21,881 nt of DNA. Source: Pseudolysinimonas_A sp044239695. GTDB lineage: Bacteria > Actinomycetota > Actinomycetes > Actinomycetales > Microbacteriaceae. Numbering within the stretch: the first letter of the stretch is position 1; every line of letters begins with the position of its first letter. The position numbers and the translations under genes are program-made. Shown one piece after another: positions 1 through 5,856 of this stretch. The stretch spans positions 1 through 21,881 of the forward strand of contig NZ_JBIIAW010000050.1 of assembly GCF_044239695.1 (NCBI RefSeq), read 5' to 3'. Below the pieces are notes generated by a model, which made no database searches, had not been told where the DNA came from, and saw only the letters and a list, made by a program, of their open reading frames with translations.

Positions 1-696
1 GTCGATCTCGAGGAACAGACGACCCTCGATCTCGGCATCGACCCGGCCGACGCCGGGGACGGCGACCTGCTGGATGATGTGGAGCCCGAGGCGGCGCAGC
101 CGGCGGACGACGATCGACTCGTACCCCGACCCGCTGCCCGCCTCCGCCGCGGCGGCGCGAACCCGGGATGCCGCGGGCTCGGCGGCGAACGCGCGCACGA
201 GCTGCCCGTGGGCCGCGAGACCGAGATCGAGGGCCGTGTCGAGAGTCGCCAGCGCGGTCTCCTCGTCGGCCCAGGCCGCGACCTGCCGGAGAGTGTCGTC
301 GAGGGTCGGCCGCCAGCATTCGCGTGCCGGCTCGACGTCGGCCCAATGCACGACCGATTCGCGCTCGCCGACATCCGGCTGGATGCTCTCGGCACCGCGG
401 ATCATCCTCAGCCGCGACGCGTTCGCGGGAACGACGACGTGCAGGCGCGGGTCGAATCCGGACCAGAGCCCGTAGCTCCGAGCGGCGCTCAGCCCGCCGA
501 GCCTCCCTCCGATCCTCACCGCCACGACGGCATCCGGAGAGGCGCGCCACGTCGCGTAGTGCGCTCGGCGGATGCGGCGAATCTCGCCGCGGCGAACGGC
601 GGCCGTGATGTCGGTGCCGCTCAGCCCGGCACCGACGATCTGGTCGCGTCGTGCGAGAGCGCCGAAGGCGTCGATGACGGCTCCGACCGAGGACAT
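1..696 (-). CDS. AbiEi-like / DUF559 endonuclease-domain protein (C-terminus cut by window edge)
   Basis: The minus-strand frame opens at ATG 696-694 and stays open to base 1 (232 residues seen). An in-frame TAG lies upstream near 751-753, so 696 is the first possible ATG. No clear Shine-Dalgarno is present; the sequence just before the ATG is only G-rich. The N-terminus (about 1-70) starts SSVGAVIDAFGAL and holds the Arg-rich IRRIRRAHYATW stretch, as in AbiEi-type antitoxin/winged-helix N-domains fused to DUF559. The last visible residues, VPGVGRVDAEIEGRLFLEID, match the core of DUF559, a Vsr-like PD-(D/E)XK nuclease fold, with D220, E230 and D232 in the metal-binding pattern. Such proteins are common in Microbacteriaceae; their function is unproven. 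The family call is from motif memory. It is downstream of the PanE-like gene on the same strand but separated by 208 bp with hairpins, so probably its own transcript. Confidence 0.75.
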   Translation of the reverse strand, partial: MSSVGAVIDAFGALARRDQIVGAGLSGTDITAAVRRGEIRRIRRAHYATWRASPDAVVAVRIGGRLGGLSAARSYGLWSGFDPRLHVVVPANASRLRMIRGAESIQPDVGERESVVHWADVEPARECWRPTLDDTLRQVAAWADEETALATLDTALDLGLAAHGQLVRAFAAEPAASRVRAAAAEAGSGSGYESIVVRRLRRLGLHIIQQVAVPGVGRVDAEIEGRLFLEID

Positions 697-785
697 CCCC
701 GGATCGTCGAGGCATCCTGCATCCGCTGCTCGGATGTCGTGCTGAATTGCCTAAGGATGCGCCCGATAGCGACTGGGGAGGACTT

Positions 786-801
786 GCCCCCCGTGGGGGG
801 C
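786..801 (-). terminator. G/C hairpin downstream of the PanE-like gene
   Basis: Six C (787-792), a GT dinucleotide, then six G (795-800) form a perfect short stem. Flanking GGAG (778-781) and CCTC (801-804) could lengthen it across a bulge. There is no U-tract on the minus-strand transcript, which is usual for actinobacterial hairpin terminators. It lies about 105 bp past the PanE-like stop and before the DUF559 gene. A two-base loop is too tight for a strict hairpin, so the closing pairs would open. Confidence 0.4.
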
Positions 802-807
802 CTCTCC

Positions 808-894
808 GTTTTCAGGAGTTCTCGTGCGAGATGTCGAGTTCTCAGGCTGCCGGGCTGACTTCTGTTGACTCCCTCAACAGATCGTCCTGAAAAC
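808..894. repeat. Nested inverted repeats in the 697-904 intergenic gap
   Basis: GTTTTCAGGA (808-817) and its exact complement TCCTGAAAAC (885-894) bracket 67 bases. Inside, TCTGTTGA (861-868) and TCAACAGA (874-881) form a perfect 8-bp hairpin with a 5-base loop. CTCG/CGAG at 821-830 is a third small palindrome. GAGTTCTC occurs twice as a direct repeat (816-823 and 836-843, a 20-bp period). On the minus-strand transcript this would fold into a closed junction just past the PanE-like stop. I see no coding potential and no target-site duplication. Confidence 0.6.
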
Positions 895-904
895 AGAAAG
901 CGGC

Positions 905-1945
905 TCAGGCTCCGGCGAGGTCGAGGATGAGGCCGAGGTTGTCGGGCCGTGGCTCGAGGGCGCCCGACTCGATCCTCCGCGCGACCTCGACGAGGGCGGC
1001 GTTGACGGGGGTCGCGACGCCGACCTTCGCCGCCTCCGCGACGACGGTGCCGTTGAGGTCGCCGGCTTCGCTGCGGCGGCCCTTCGTCCAGTCCTGCAGC
1101 ACCGTCGTCGTCGCGCCGGGGCGGACGAAACCCGCGTAGAGGGTGTCGAGCATCGTCGAGACCACGGTCGCGGGGGTGGCGACATCCTCGGGTTTCAGGC
1201 CGAAGATCGGCAGCACCGGGTGACCCAGCGCGATCCCGGTGTCGAGGGCCTCCTGGCCGGAGCGCGTCATCAGCTCCCGCATGCCGGGCACGACGAGGGC
1301 GTCGGCCATCGGCAGGCCGAGAGCGGCGGTCGGGACGAGCACGCTCGCGTTGCTGACGAGCTTCATCCACTTGGCGGCGAGGATGTCGTCGACGACCGAG
1401 ACGGTCCCGACGTGGCGCAGGATGTCGGCGAACGGTTGCTCGCGACCGCGGGTGGCGGGGGAGAGGCTGCCGACCGCGAACCACGAACTCTCGCGCGCCG
1501 TGTGACGGTGCACGATCCCGGGTTCGTGCATCGTCGACGAGACCTCGATGACCGTGCCGAGGGTGCGGGAGTCGCCGGCGATCGAGGCGACCTCGAGCGC
1601 CGTCATCCCGTTCTGCACCCCGGCGATGAGCCCGTCGTCGGCGAGGAGCGGCACGATGAGTTCGGTCGCCCACCGGGTGTCGTAGGCCTTCACGAGCAGG
1701 AGTACGGCGTCGAATCTCTCGCGCAGCTCGGCGACCTCGCAGAGGTGGTGCACGCGCACGGGGGTGGTCTCCACCTCGAGGCCGTCGGCGGTCTGCGTTT
1801 CGACGCGCACGCCGTTCGCCCGCATCGCGTCGACGTGCGGGGGCCACTGCTCGATCAGGGTGACGTCGAGTCCGGCCCGCGTGAGGTCGGCTCCGACGGC
1901 CGCTCCGTTCGCACCGGCACCGACGACGGCGATTCTCTCGGACAC
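905..1945 (-). CDS. Ketopantoate reductase (PanE/ApbA)-family NADP-dependent reductase
   Basis: 346 aa, starting at GTG 1945. The N-terminal Rossmann domain carries GAGANG at residues 9-14. The C-terminal all-alpha domain has the family lysine, K195, in AKWMKLVSNA, and the late DLNGTVVAEAA segment that matches the family's substrate-binding D/E-x-x-NG motif. Length is slightly above the usual 300-320 aa. Known members reduce 2-dehydropantoate, but paralogues in catabolic islands act on other 2-oxo or hydroxy acids. It lies divergent to an amidohydrolase operon with a 21-bp perfect palindrome between them, so a pathway-specific role is more likely than pantothenate synthesis (inference). The GTG has no Shine-Dalgarno, and a TAGGCT hexamer ends six bases before it, which fits leaderless translation. 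It is the only gene of its transcript before the hairpin-rich gap. Confidence 0.85.
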   Translation of the reverse strand: MSERIAVVGAGANGAAVGADLTRAGLDVTLIEQWPPHVDAMRANGVRVETQTADGLEVETTPVRVHHLCEVAELRERFDAVLLLVKAYDTRWATELIVPLLADDGLIAGVQNGMTALEVASIAGDSRTLGTVIEVSSTMHEPGIVHRHTARESSWFAVGSLSPATRGREQPFADILRHVGTVSVVDDILAAKWMKLVSNASVLVPTAALGLPMADALVVPGMRELMTRSGQEALDTGIALGHPVLPIFGLKPEDVATPATVVSTMLDTLYAGFVRPGATTTVLQDWTKGRRSEAGDLNGTVVAEAAKVGVATPVNAALVEVARRIESGALEPRPDNLGLILDLAGA

Positions 1946-1957
1946 GGCGCGAGCCTA
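1946..1957 (-). promoter_or_regulatory. -10 element giving a leaderless PanE-like mRNA
   Basis: TAGGCT (1957-1952, TANNNT type) is separated by six bases from the GTG start at 1945. This is the spacing seen when transcription starts at the start codon. No Shine-Dalgarno is present. A convincing -35 box is not visible; the position is occupied by the 1965-1985 palindrome. Confidence 0.5.
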
Positions 1958-1964
1958 GCCGAGG

Positions 1965-1985
1965 ACGTTCACGTCTGGTGAACGT
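1965..1985. promoter_or_regulatory. Perfect 21-bp palindromic operator candidate
   Basis: ACGTTCAC (1965-1972), five bases GTCTG, then GTGAACGT (1978-1985): both 8-bp arms match exactly. It sits between the divergent PanE-like and amidohydrolase genes, upstream of the PanE-like -10 and 55 bp upstream of the amidohydrolase -35. A dimeric regulator bound here could control both. The right arm shares the core TGAAC with the ACTGAAC motif described at 2060-2076, but the half-site and spacer differ, so the regulator may not be the same. Confidence 0.65.
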
Positions 1986-2039
1986 TTTGCGCCAGGCGAT
2001 CCGGATCCGGCGCGCTCGTGCCGAAAGCGGCCCGAGAGC

Positions 2040-2068
2040 TTGTCCGGCGCTTCACAGACGTATAGCCT
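2040..2068 (+). promoter_or_regulatory. Sigma70-type promoter of the amidohydrolase operon
   Basis: TTGTCC (2040-2045) and TAGCCT (2063-2068) are separated by 17 bases; TATAGC at 2061 overlaps. The predicted start near 2075 leaves about 55 bases of leader before ATG 2130. The -10 box overlaps the operator-like motif at 2060-2076. Confidence 0.55.
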
Positions 2069-2076
2069 CACTGAAC
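2060..2076 (+). promoter_or_regulatory. Operator-like site GTATAGC-CTC-ACTGAAC (amidohydrolase promoter)
   Basis: The site is an imperfect inverted repeat around a 3-base centre. Its right part, GCCTCACTGAAC (2065-2076), is identical to 5805-5816 in front of the M24 gene. Related copies are at 16494-16510 and 16631-16647. It covers the -10 and predicted transcription start, a position for repression. The likely reader is the XRE-cupin protein encoded at 4960-5670 (inference). Confidence 0.55.
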
Positions 2077-2129
2077 ACGGGACCACCACCCCTCGGTTCC
2101 GGCATCCACTCAACGTCGACTGGAGTCCC

Positions 2130-3587
2130 ATGTCCAACCAGCCCCAGCCCGCCGAGTTCGCCGCGGGCCGCCCCGTCGTCTTCCGCAACGCGACCGTCAT
2201 CACGATGGACTCCGCCGGAACGCTCGAGAACGCCGACGTGCTCGTCACCGGCGACACGATCACCGCCGTCGGGCACAAGCTCGAGGTCCCCGCGGACGCG
2301 CTCGAGATCGACGCGACCGGCGGCATCATCACGCCCGGTTTCATCGACACGCACCGCCACATGTGGCAGACCAACCTCCGCGGCTACGGCGGCGACTGGG
2401 CGCTCAGCCAGTACTTCGTCTTCTACTACCTCCAGCACGGCTTCGCGTTCCGCCCCGAAGACATCTACGCGGGCAACCTGCTGAGCGCCCTCGAGTCGGT
2501 CGACACCGGCGTCACGACGACCCTCGACTGGTCGCACGGCCTCCGCAGCCTCGAGCACGGCGAAGCCGCGCTGCAGGCGCTGCAGGACATCCCGGGCCGC
2601 TTCGTGTTCGCCTACGGCAACCACATGGGCAGCCCGAACGACTGGGCCACCGACCCGGCGTTCAAGAAGTTCCTCTCCGACAACATCGGCAAGCACGACC
2701 TCATCGACTTCGAGATCGCGTTCGACGTCACCGGCGCCCCCGAGTTCCCGGAGGAGGGCGGATTCAAGACGGCGCGCGAGTTCGACCTGCGGGTCACCAC
2801 GCACGCGGGTGTGTGGGGCGCGACGACCGACACCTCGATCGACCAGATGTGGGATGCCGGCTACATGACCGACAAGGTCACCTATGTGCACGCGACGAGC
2901 CTCGGCGAGAGCAGCTACCAGAAGATCGCCGCGTCGGGCGGCACGGTCTCGGTCGCCACCGAGAGCGAGCAGAGCGCCGGCCAGGGCTACCCCTCGACGT
3001 GGACGATTCGCCGCCACGGCATCCCGGCGTCCCTCTCGATGGACACGAGCGTGTGGTGGAGCGCCGACTTCTTCTCGGCGATGCGCGCGACGCTCTCCGC
3101 CGACCGGTCGCGCGACCACCTCGAGGCCCACGCCAAGAACGAGACGATCGTCGCCAACCGCCTCACCGCGGGTGACGTGCTGCACATGGCCACCATGGGT
3201 GGGGCGAAGTCGATCGGACGCGAGCACGACCTCGGATCGATCACGCCCGGCAAGAAGGCCGACCTGCTGCTCATCAAGAACGACGAGTCGCCGGCGATGA
3301 CGCCGATCGTCTACCCGGAGGCGCACGTCGTCTACCAGGCGGGCACCGCCGACATCCACACGGTCATGGTCAACGGCAAGGTCGTCAAGTACCAGGGTGC
3401 GCGCATCGGGCTGCCGCTCAAGCCGATCGCCGACAAGGTCGCCGCCTCGGTCGAGCACGTGCGCAGCCAGCTCGGCCCCGAGGCCTGGGCCGCGGGGATG
3501 CACCCGGAGATCGAGCGCGACGAGCCGATCCAGAACCCGTACACGTACACCGACGGTGGCGCCGCCCAGGTGCAGGCCGAATCGTGA
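2130..3587 (+). CDS. Amidohydrolase-superfamily metal-dependent hydrolase (ATZ/TRZ / cytosine-deaminase-like)
   Basis: 485 aa from ATG 2130, with GGAG four bases upstream. An upstream in-frame TTG at 2040 lies inside the promoter and was not used. The fold is clear: an N-terminal beta-sandwich (VVFRNATVITMD), the metal pair H75-R-H77 in IDTHRHMW, H225 in TTHAG, H254 in YVHAT and D305 in SMDTS, then the closing PGKKADLLLI segment. The usual H-x-x-E of ATZ/TRZ deaminases is not seen after H225 (the sequence is HAGVW), so the substrate may differ from known triazine or pyrimidine hydrolases. The predicted activity is hydrolytic cleavage or deamination of a C-N or C-Cl type bond on a small cyclic substrate, in the cytoplasm. 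It is the first gene of a translationally coupled operon with a Dabb protein (GTGA overlap) and a zinc ADH. Substrate unknown. Confidence 0.88.
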   Translation: MSNQPQPAEFAAGRPVVFRNATVITMDSAGTLENADVLVTGDTITAVGHKLEVPADALEIDATGGIITPGFIDTHRHMWQTNLRGYGGDWALSQYFVFYYLQHGFAFRPEDIYAGNLLSALESVDTGVTTTLDWSHGLRSLEHGEAALQALQDIPGRFVFAYGNHMGSPNDWATDPAFKKFLSDNIGKHDLIDFEIAFDVTGAPEFPEEGGFKTAREFDLRVTTHAGVWGATTDTSIDQMWDAGYMTDKVTYVHATSLGESSYQKIAASGGTVSVATESEQSAGQGYPSTWTIRRHGIPASLSMDTSVWWSADFFSAMRATLSADRSRDHLEAHAKNETIVANRLTAGDVLHMATMGGAKSIGREHDLGSITPGKKADLLLIKNDESPAMTPIVYPEAHVVYQAGTADIHTVMVNGKVVKYQGARIGLPLKPIADKVAASVEHVRSQLGPEAWAAGMHPEIERDEPIQNPYTYTDGGAAQVQAES

Positions 3588-3892
3588 TCCTGCATCTCGT
3601 CGCGTTCACCTGGAAGGAGGGGGTGAGCGCCGACCAGGTCGCCGCGCTCACCGTCGCGCTCCAGGAGATGGCCGACGGGATCCCGGAACTCGTGTCGTAC
3701 CGGTGCGGTGAGAACCTGCGGCTGCGGCCGGGGGCGGACTACGCGGTCGCCGCGATCGTCCGCGACGAGGCGGGCCTCACGGCCTACCTCGACTCCCCGG
3801 CGCACGCCGCGGTGTACGAGAACCACATGGGGAAGATGCTCGAGTCGCGCATGGCGGCTCAGCTCCCCGTACCGGAGGACGCCCACCTGTGA
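3584..3892 (+). CDS. Dabb-family (stress-responsive A/B barrel) small protein
   Basis: 102 aa, starting at GTG 3584, which overlaps the amidohydrolase TGA (GTGA). The sequence begins ILHLVAFTWK and includes a central beta-alpha unit, then AYLDSPAHAAVYENHM near the C-terminus. These are hallmarks of the dimeric ferredoxin-like Dabb fold, whose usual length is about 95-105 aa. Members include polyketide cyclases and olivetolic acid cyclase, as well as many accessory proteins of catabolic operons, so the role here may be cyclisation, isomerisation or binding of a reactive intermediate. It is overlapped by the following ADH start (GTGA at 3889-3892), so all three genes are tightly coupled and probably made in fixed ratio. 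Substrate unknown. Confidence 0.8.
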   Translation: MILHLVAFTWKEGVSADQVAALTVALQEMADGIPELVSYRCGENLRLRPGADYAVAAIVRDEAGLTAYLDSPAHAAVYENHMGKMLESRMAAQLPVPEDAHL

Positions 3893-4959
3893 CCCACCAG
3901 CACTACCCCGCCTCGGTCTACCGGGGTCCGAACGACATCACGTTCGAGCAGCGCGAGGTTCCCGAGCCCGGGCCCGGCGAGGTGCTCGTGCGCGTCGGAG
4001 TCTGCGGCATCTGCGGCAGCGACGCGACCGAGTACGCCCGCGGCCCGGTGCTCGCGCGGCCGCCGATGGTGCTCGGACACGAGTTCGCCGGCACGGTGGA
4101 ACGCACCGGACCCGGCGTCGAGGGGTTCCCGCCCGGCGCCACCGTCGTCGCCGGCGCGGGAATCGCCTGCGGGCAGTGCAAGATGTGCAGCAGCGGCCGC
4201 ACCAACCTCTGCCGGAATTACTCGACCCTCGGGTTGCAGCACGACGGCGGGCTGCAGGGCTACGTCGTCGCACCGGCGTCCACGCTGCTCGACGTCACGT
4301 CGTCGGGCCTGCCGATGGACACGCTCGGGCTCGCCCAGCCGATGTCGATCGCGGTGCACACCGTGCGCCGCAGCGGGCTGAAGGCCGGTCAGGATGCCGT
4401 CATCGTCGGTGTCGGCGGCATCGGCAGCTTCATCACGGTGGCGGCCTCGGCCGTCGGCGCGCGTGTGCTGGTGGTGGACAGGGATGCCGACCGCCTGGCC
4501 CTCGCCATGACCCTCGGCGCCCACGCCTCCCTCGTCGCGGGGGAGAGCTCCCTGACCGACCGACTCGCGGAGCTGGGGATGGAGGCCGACGTCTTCTTCG
4601 AGGTCAGCGGCAGCCGTCCGGGCATCGACTCGGTGTTCGAGGCAGCCCGCTCCGGGGCGACGATCGTGCCGGTCGGCATCCAGAAGACGCCGATCGACGT
4701 GCTCTTCTCGGAGTGGACGATGAAGGAGCTGACGATCGTCGGCACCGTCGCGCACGTGTACGGCACCGACCTGCCCGAGGCCGTGCGCCTGCTCGGCACG
4801 CGGTCCGACTGGAGCGACATCGCCGGCGAGGTCGTGCCACTCGAGGGGCTCGTCACCGACGGCCTCGAGCCGCTCGTCGACGGGTCGGCGCGGCAGATCA
4901 AGACCCTGATCGATCCGTGGGCCACGCAGGCGCGCCCGGCCGTGCACGCGAGGTCGTAG
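3889..4959 (+). CDS. Zinc-dependent medium-chain alcohol dehydrogenase (butanediol/threonine dehydrogenase-like)
   Basis: 356 aa from GTG 3889, overlapping the Dabb stop. Catalytic-zinc residues C39 (GVCGICGSD) and H64-E65 (LGHEFAG) are present, and the structural zinc site is complete with C94, C97, C100 and C108. The Rossmann motif GVGGIG follows VIVGVG. It resembles 2,3-butanediol/L-threonine/sorbitol dehydrogenases and should oxidise a secondary alcohol with NAD(P). In those relatives a Glu precedes the Pro of the EP motif (LVEPLAVALH); here the position is Q150 (LAQPMSIAVH), so the second-shell or alternate zinc ligand is changed. It is the last gene of the amidohydrolase operon. Its TAG (4957-4959) directly abuts the stop of the opposing regulator gene with no intervening base and no terminator. 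Confidence 0.87.
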   Translation: MTHQHYPASVYRGPNDITFEQREVPEPGPGEVLVRVGVCGICGSDATEYARGPVLARPPMVLGHEFAGTVERTGPGVEGFPPGATVVAGAGIACGQCKMCSSGRTNLCRNYSTLGLQHDGGLQGYVVAPASTLLDVTSSGLPMDTLGLAQPMSIAVHTVRRSGLKAGQDAVIVGVGGIGSFITVAASAVGARVLVVDRDADRLALAMTLGAHASLVAGESSLTDRLAELGMEADVFFEVSGSRPGIDSVFEAARSGATIVPVGIQKTPIDVLFSEWTMKELTIVGTVAHVYGTDLPEAVRLLGTRSDWSDIAGEVVPLEGLVTDGLEPLVDGSARQIKTLIDPWATQARPAVHARS

Positions 4960-5670
4960 CTAGCTCAGCCGGTCCATCGCCTGGAGCACGTCGACCGCCG
5001 ACGTGAGCCCGGTCTCGCCCGGCGTGCGCTCCGGAGCGGCTCCGGCGGGAGCCGGCATCGCCTGGTTGTGCTGGCGACGGCCGACGACGAACCAGATGCC
5101 GCGGGCGACCGTCGCGCCGTGGTTGGAGTACAAGTGGGGCCGCACGGAGTCGAACTGGAGCGAATCGCCGGGGCTCAGCACGTGGGTGTCGAAGTCGAGC
5201 TGGAGAGTGAGTTCGCCCTCGAGCAGGTAGGCGTACTCGATGCCCGAGTGGCGCATCAGCTTGGACTCGATCGACGACGTCGCCCCGGGCTCGTAGGTGA
5301 CGAGCAGGGCATCCGCCGGGCCGCCTTCGCCGACGGCGAGACGTTCCCAGCGCACGCCGTTCTCCATCTCGAGCACGGGGTTCTCGCCGGCGCGCTGCAC
5401 GGCGGGCAGCACCGGTCCGCTGTGCCCGAAGATGAGGGGTGGCTTGCCGGGGGCCGTCGGCTGGCTCGGGCCCACGCCGAGGAGTTCGTCCATCGACACC
5501 CCGAGGTGGCTGACCATCGCGTAGAGGGTGGAGACGGAGGGCTGGGTCTTGCCCGTCTCGACCTGGGAGATGAGGGATGCCGAGACGCCGAGCGACTGGG
5601 CGACACTTCGCAGGCTCAGCCCGCGTTCGAGGCGCGCCGCGCGGAGTCGCGTTCCGATGTCCGCAGTCAT
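4960..5670 (-). CDS. XRE-family transcriptional regulator with C-terminal cupin sensor
   Basis: 236 aa from ATG 5670. Residues 1-65 are a helix-turn-helix (IGTRLRAARLERGLSLRSVA, then SLISQVETGKTQPSVSTLYA). A linker leads to a cupin_2 barrel about residues 145-215 (TYEPGATSS, RHSGIEYAYLLEGEL, LSPGDSLQF, PHLYSN). The family represses or activates catabolic genes in response to a ligand in the cupin. The start is uncertain: an ATG at 5784 would add 38 non-conserved residues, but a TAGCAT box ends only two bases before it, and a GTG at 5700 is also possible. The conserved start MTADIGTRLRAA favours 5670. An ACTGAAC half-site (minus strand, 5710-5704) lies in its leader, suggesting autoregulation. 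It is divergent to the M24-SDR operon and is the prime candidate to read the shared motif. Confidence 0.85.
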   Translation of the reverse strand: MTADIGTRLRAARLERGLSLRSVAQSLGVSASLISQVETGKTQPSVSTLYAMVSHLGVSMDELLGVGPSQPTAPGKPPLIFGHSGPVLPAVQRAGENPVLEMENGVRWERLAVGEGGPADALLVTYEPGATSSIESKLMRHSGIEYAYLLEGELTLQLDFDTHVLSPGDSLQFDSVRPHLYSNHGATVARGIWFVVGRRQHNQAMPAPAGAAPERTPGETGLTSAVDVLQAMDRLS

Positions 5671-5703
5671 GGCGTTGTCGCCGGTCCCTTCTGCGGTCAC
5701 AAC

Positions 5704-5710
5704 GTTCAGT
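5704..5710 (-). promoter_or_regulatory. ACTGAAC half-site in the XRE-cupin leader
   Basis: GTTCAGTCCG on the plus strand (5704-5713) is identical to 16494-16503 in the SnoaL promoter. Only the one half is conserved here; the other half (GGCGGAA) is not. The position is 34-40 bases before the regulator ATG, fitting autoregulation if 5670 is the start. Confidence 0.4.
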
Positions 5711-5749
5711 CCGGGCGGAAACCCGGTGGCCGCGCCCCGCGTAAGGCCG

Positions 5750-5758
5750 ATGATAGTA
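5750..5758 (-). promoter_or_regulatory. Candidate -10 for the XRE-cupin gene
   Basis: TACTAT (5758-5753) and TATCAT (5755-5750) overlap on the minus strand, about 80 bases before ATG 5670. No convincing -35 is visible. It competes with the TAGCAT box at 5792-5787. Confidence 0.35.
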
Positions 5759-5785
5759 CGGGGGCCTGTTCTGAGCGTGTTCATC

Positions 5786-5792
5786 TATGCTA
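5786..5792. promoter_or_regulatory. Overlapping, opposed -10 boxes (possible bidirectional promoter)
   Basis: TATGCT (5786-5791) on the plus strand and TAGCAT (5792-5787) on the minus strand share bases in the gap between the M24 gene and the XRE-cupin gene. Symmetric shared -10 elements are a known way to drive divergent transcription. The -35 boxes are weak, so this is tentative. Confidence 0.35.
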
Positions 5793-5799
5793 AACAGAT

Positions 5800-5816
5800 A
5801 TGCGGCCTCACTGAAC
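5800..5816 (+). promoter_or_regulatory. Operator-like site with ACTGAAC half (M24 promoter)
   Basis: The 12-mer GCCTCACTGAAC (5805-5816) is an exact copy of 2065-2076. The left half-site is degenerate. The site lies 41 bases before ATG 5857 and just downstream of the -10 candidate, a roadblock-type position. Confidence 0.5.
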
Positions 5817-5856
5817 GCACGAGAGTCGCAGTACGAGCCGCCGACCGGAGGATCCG

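Noticed and set aside
808..894. MITE or small insertion element
   Set aside because: Terminal arms of 10 bp are present but no target-site duplication was found and no second copy is in the window; kept as a repeat only.
2040..2129. N-terminal extension of the amidohydrolase from TTG 2040
   Set aside because: It would translate through the predicted promoter and operator; ATG 2130 has a GGAG and matches the start of the beta-sandwich domain.
2052..3503. Minus-strand open frame opposite the amidohydrolase
   Set aside because: The sequence is rich in Arg, Asp and Val repeats with no motif, and the sense strand has all metal ligands in order.
5671..5784. N-terminal extension of the XRE-cupin regulator from ATG 5784
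   Set aside because: The added residues do not resemble the family, a -10-like box ends two bases before that ATG, and a TATCAT box lies inside the extension.
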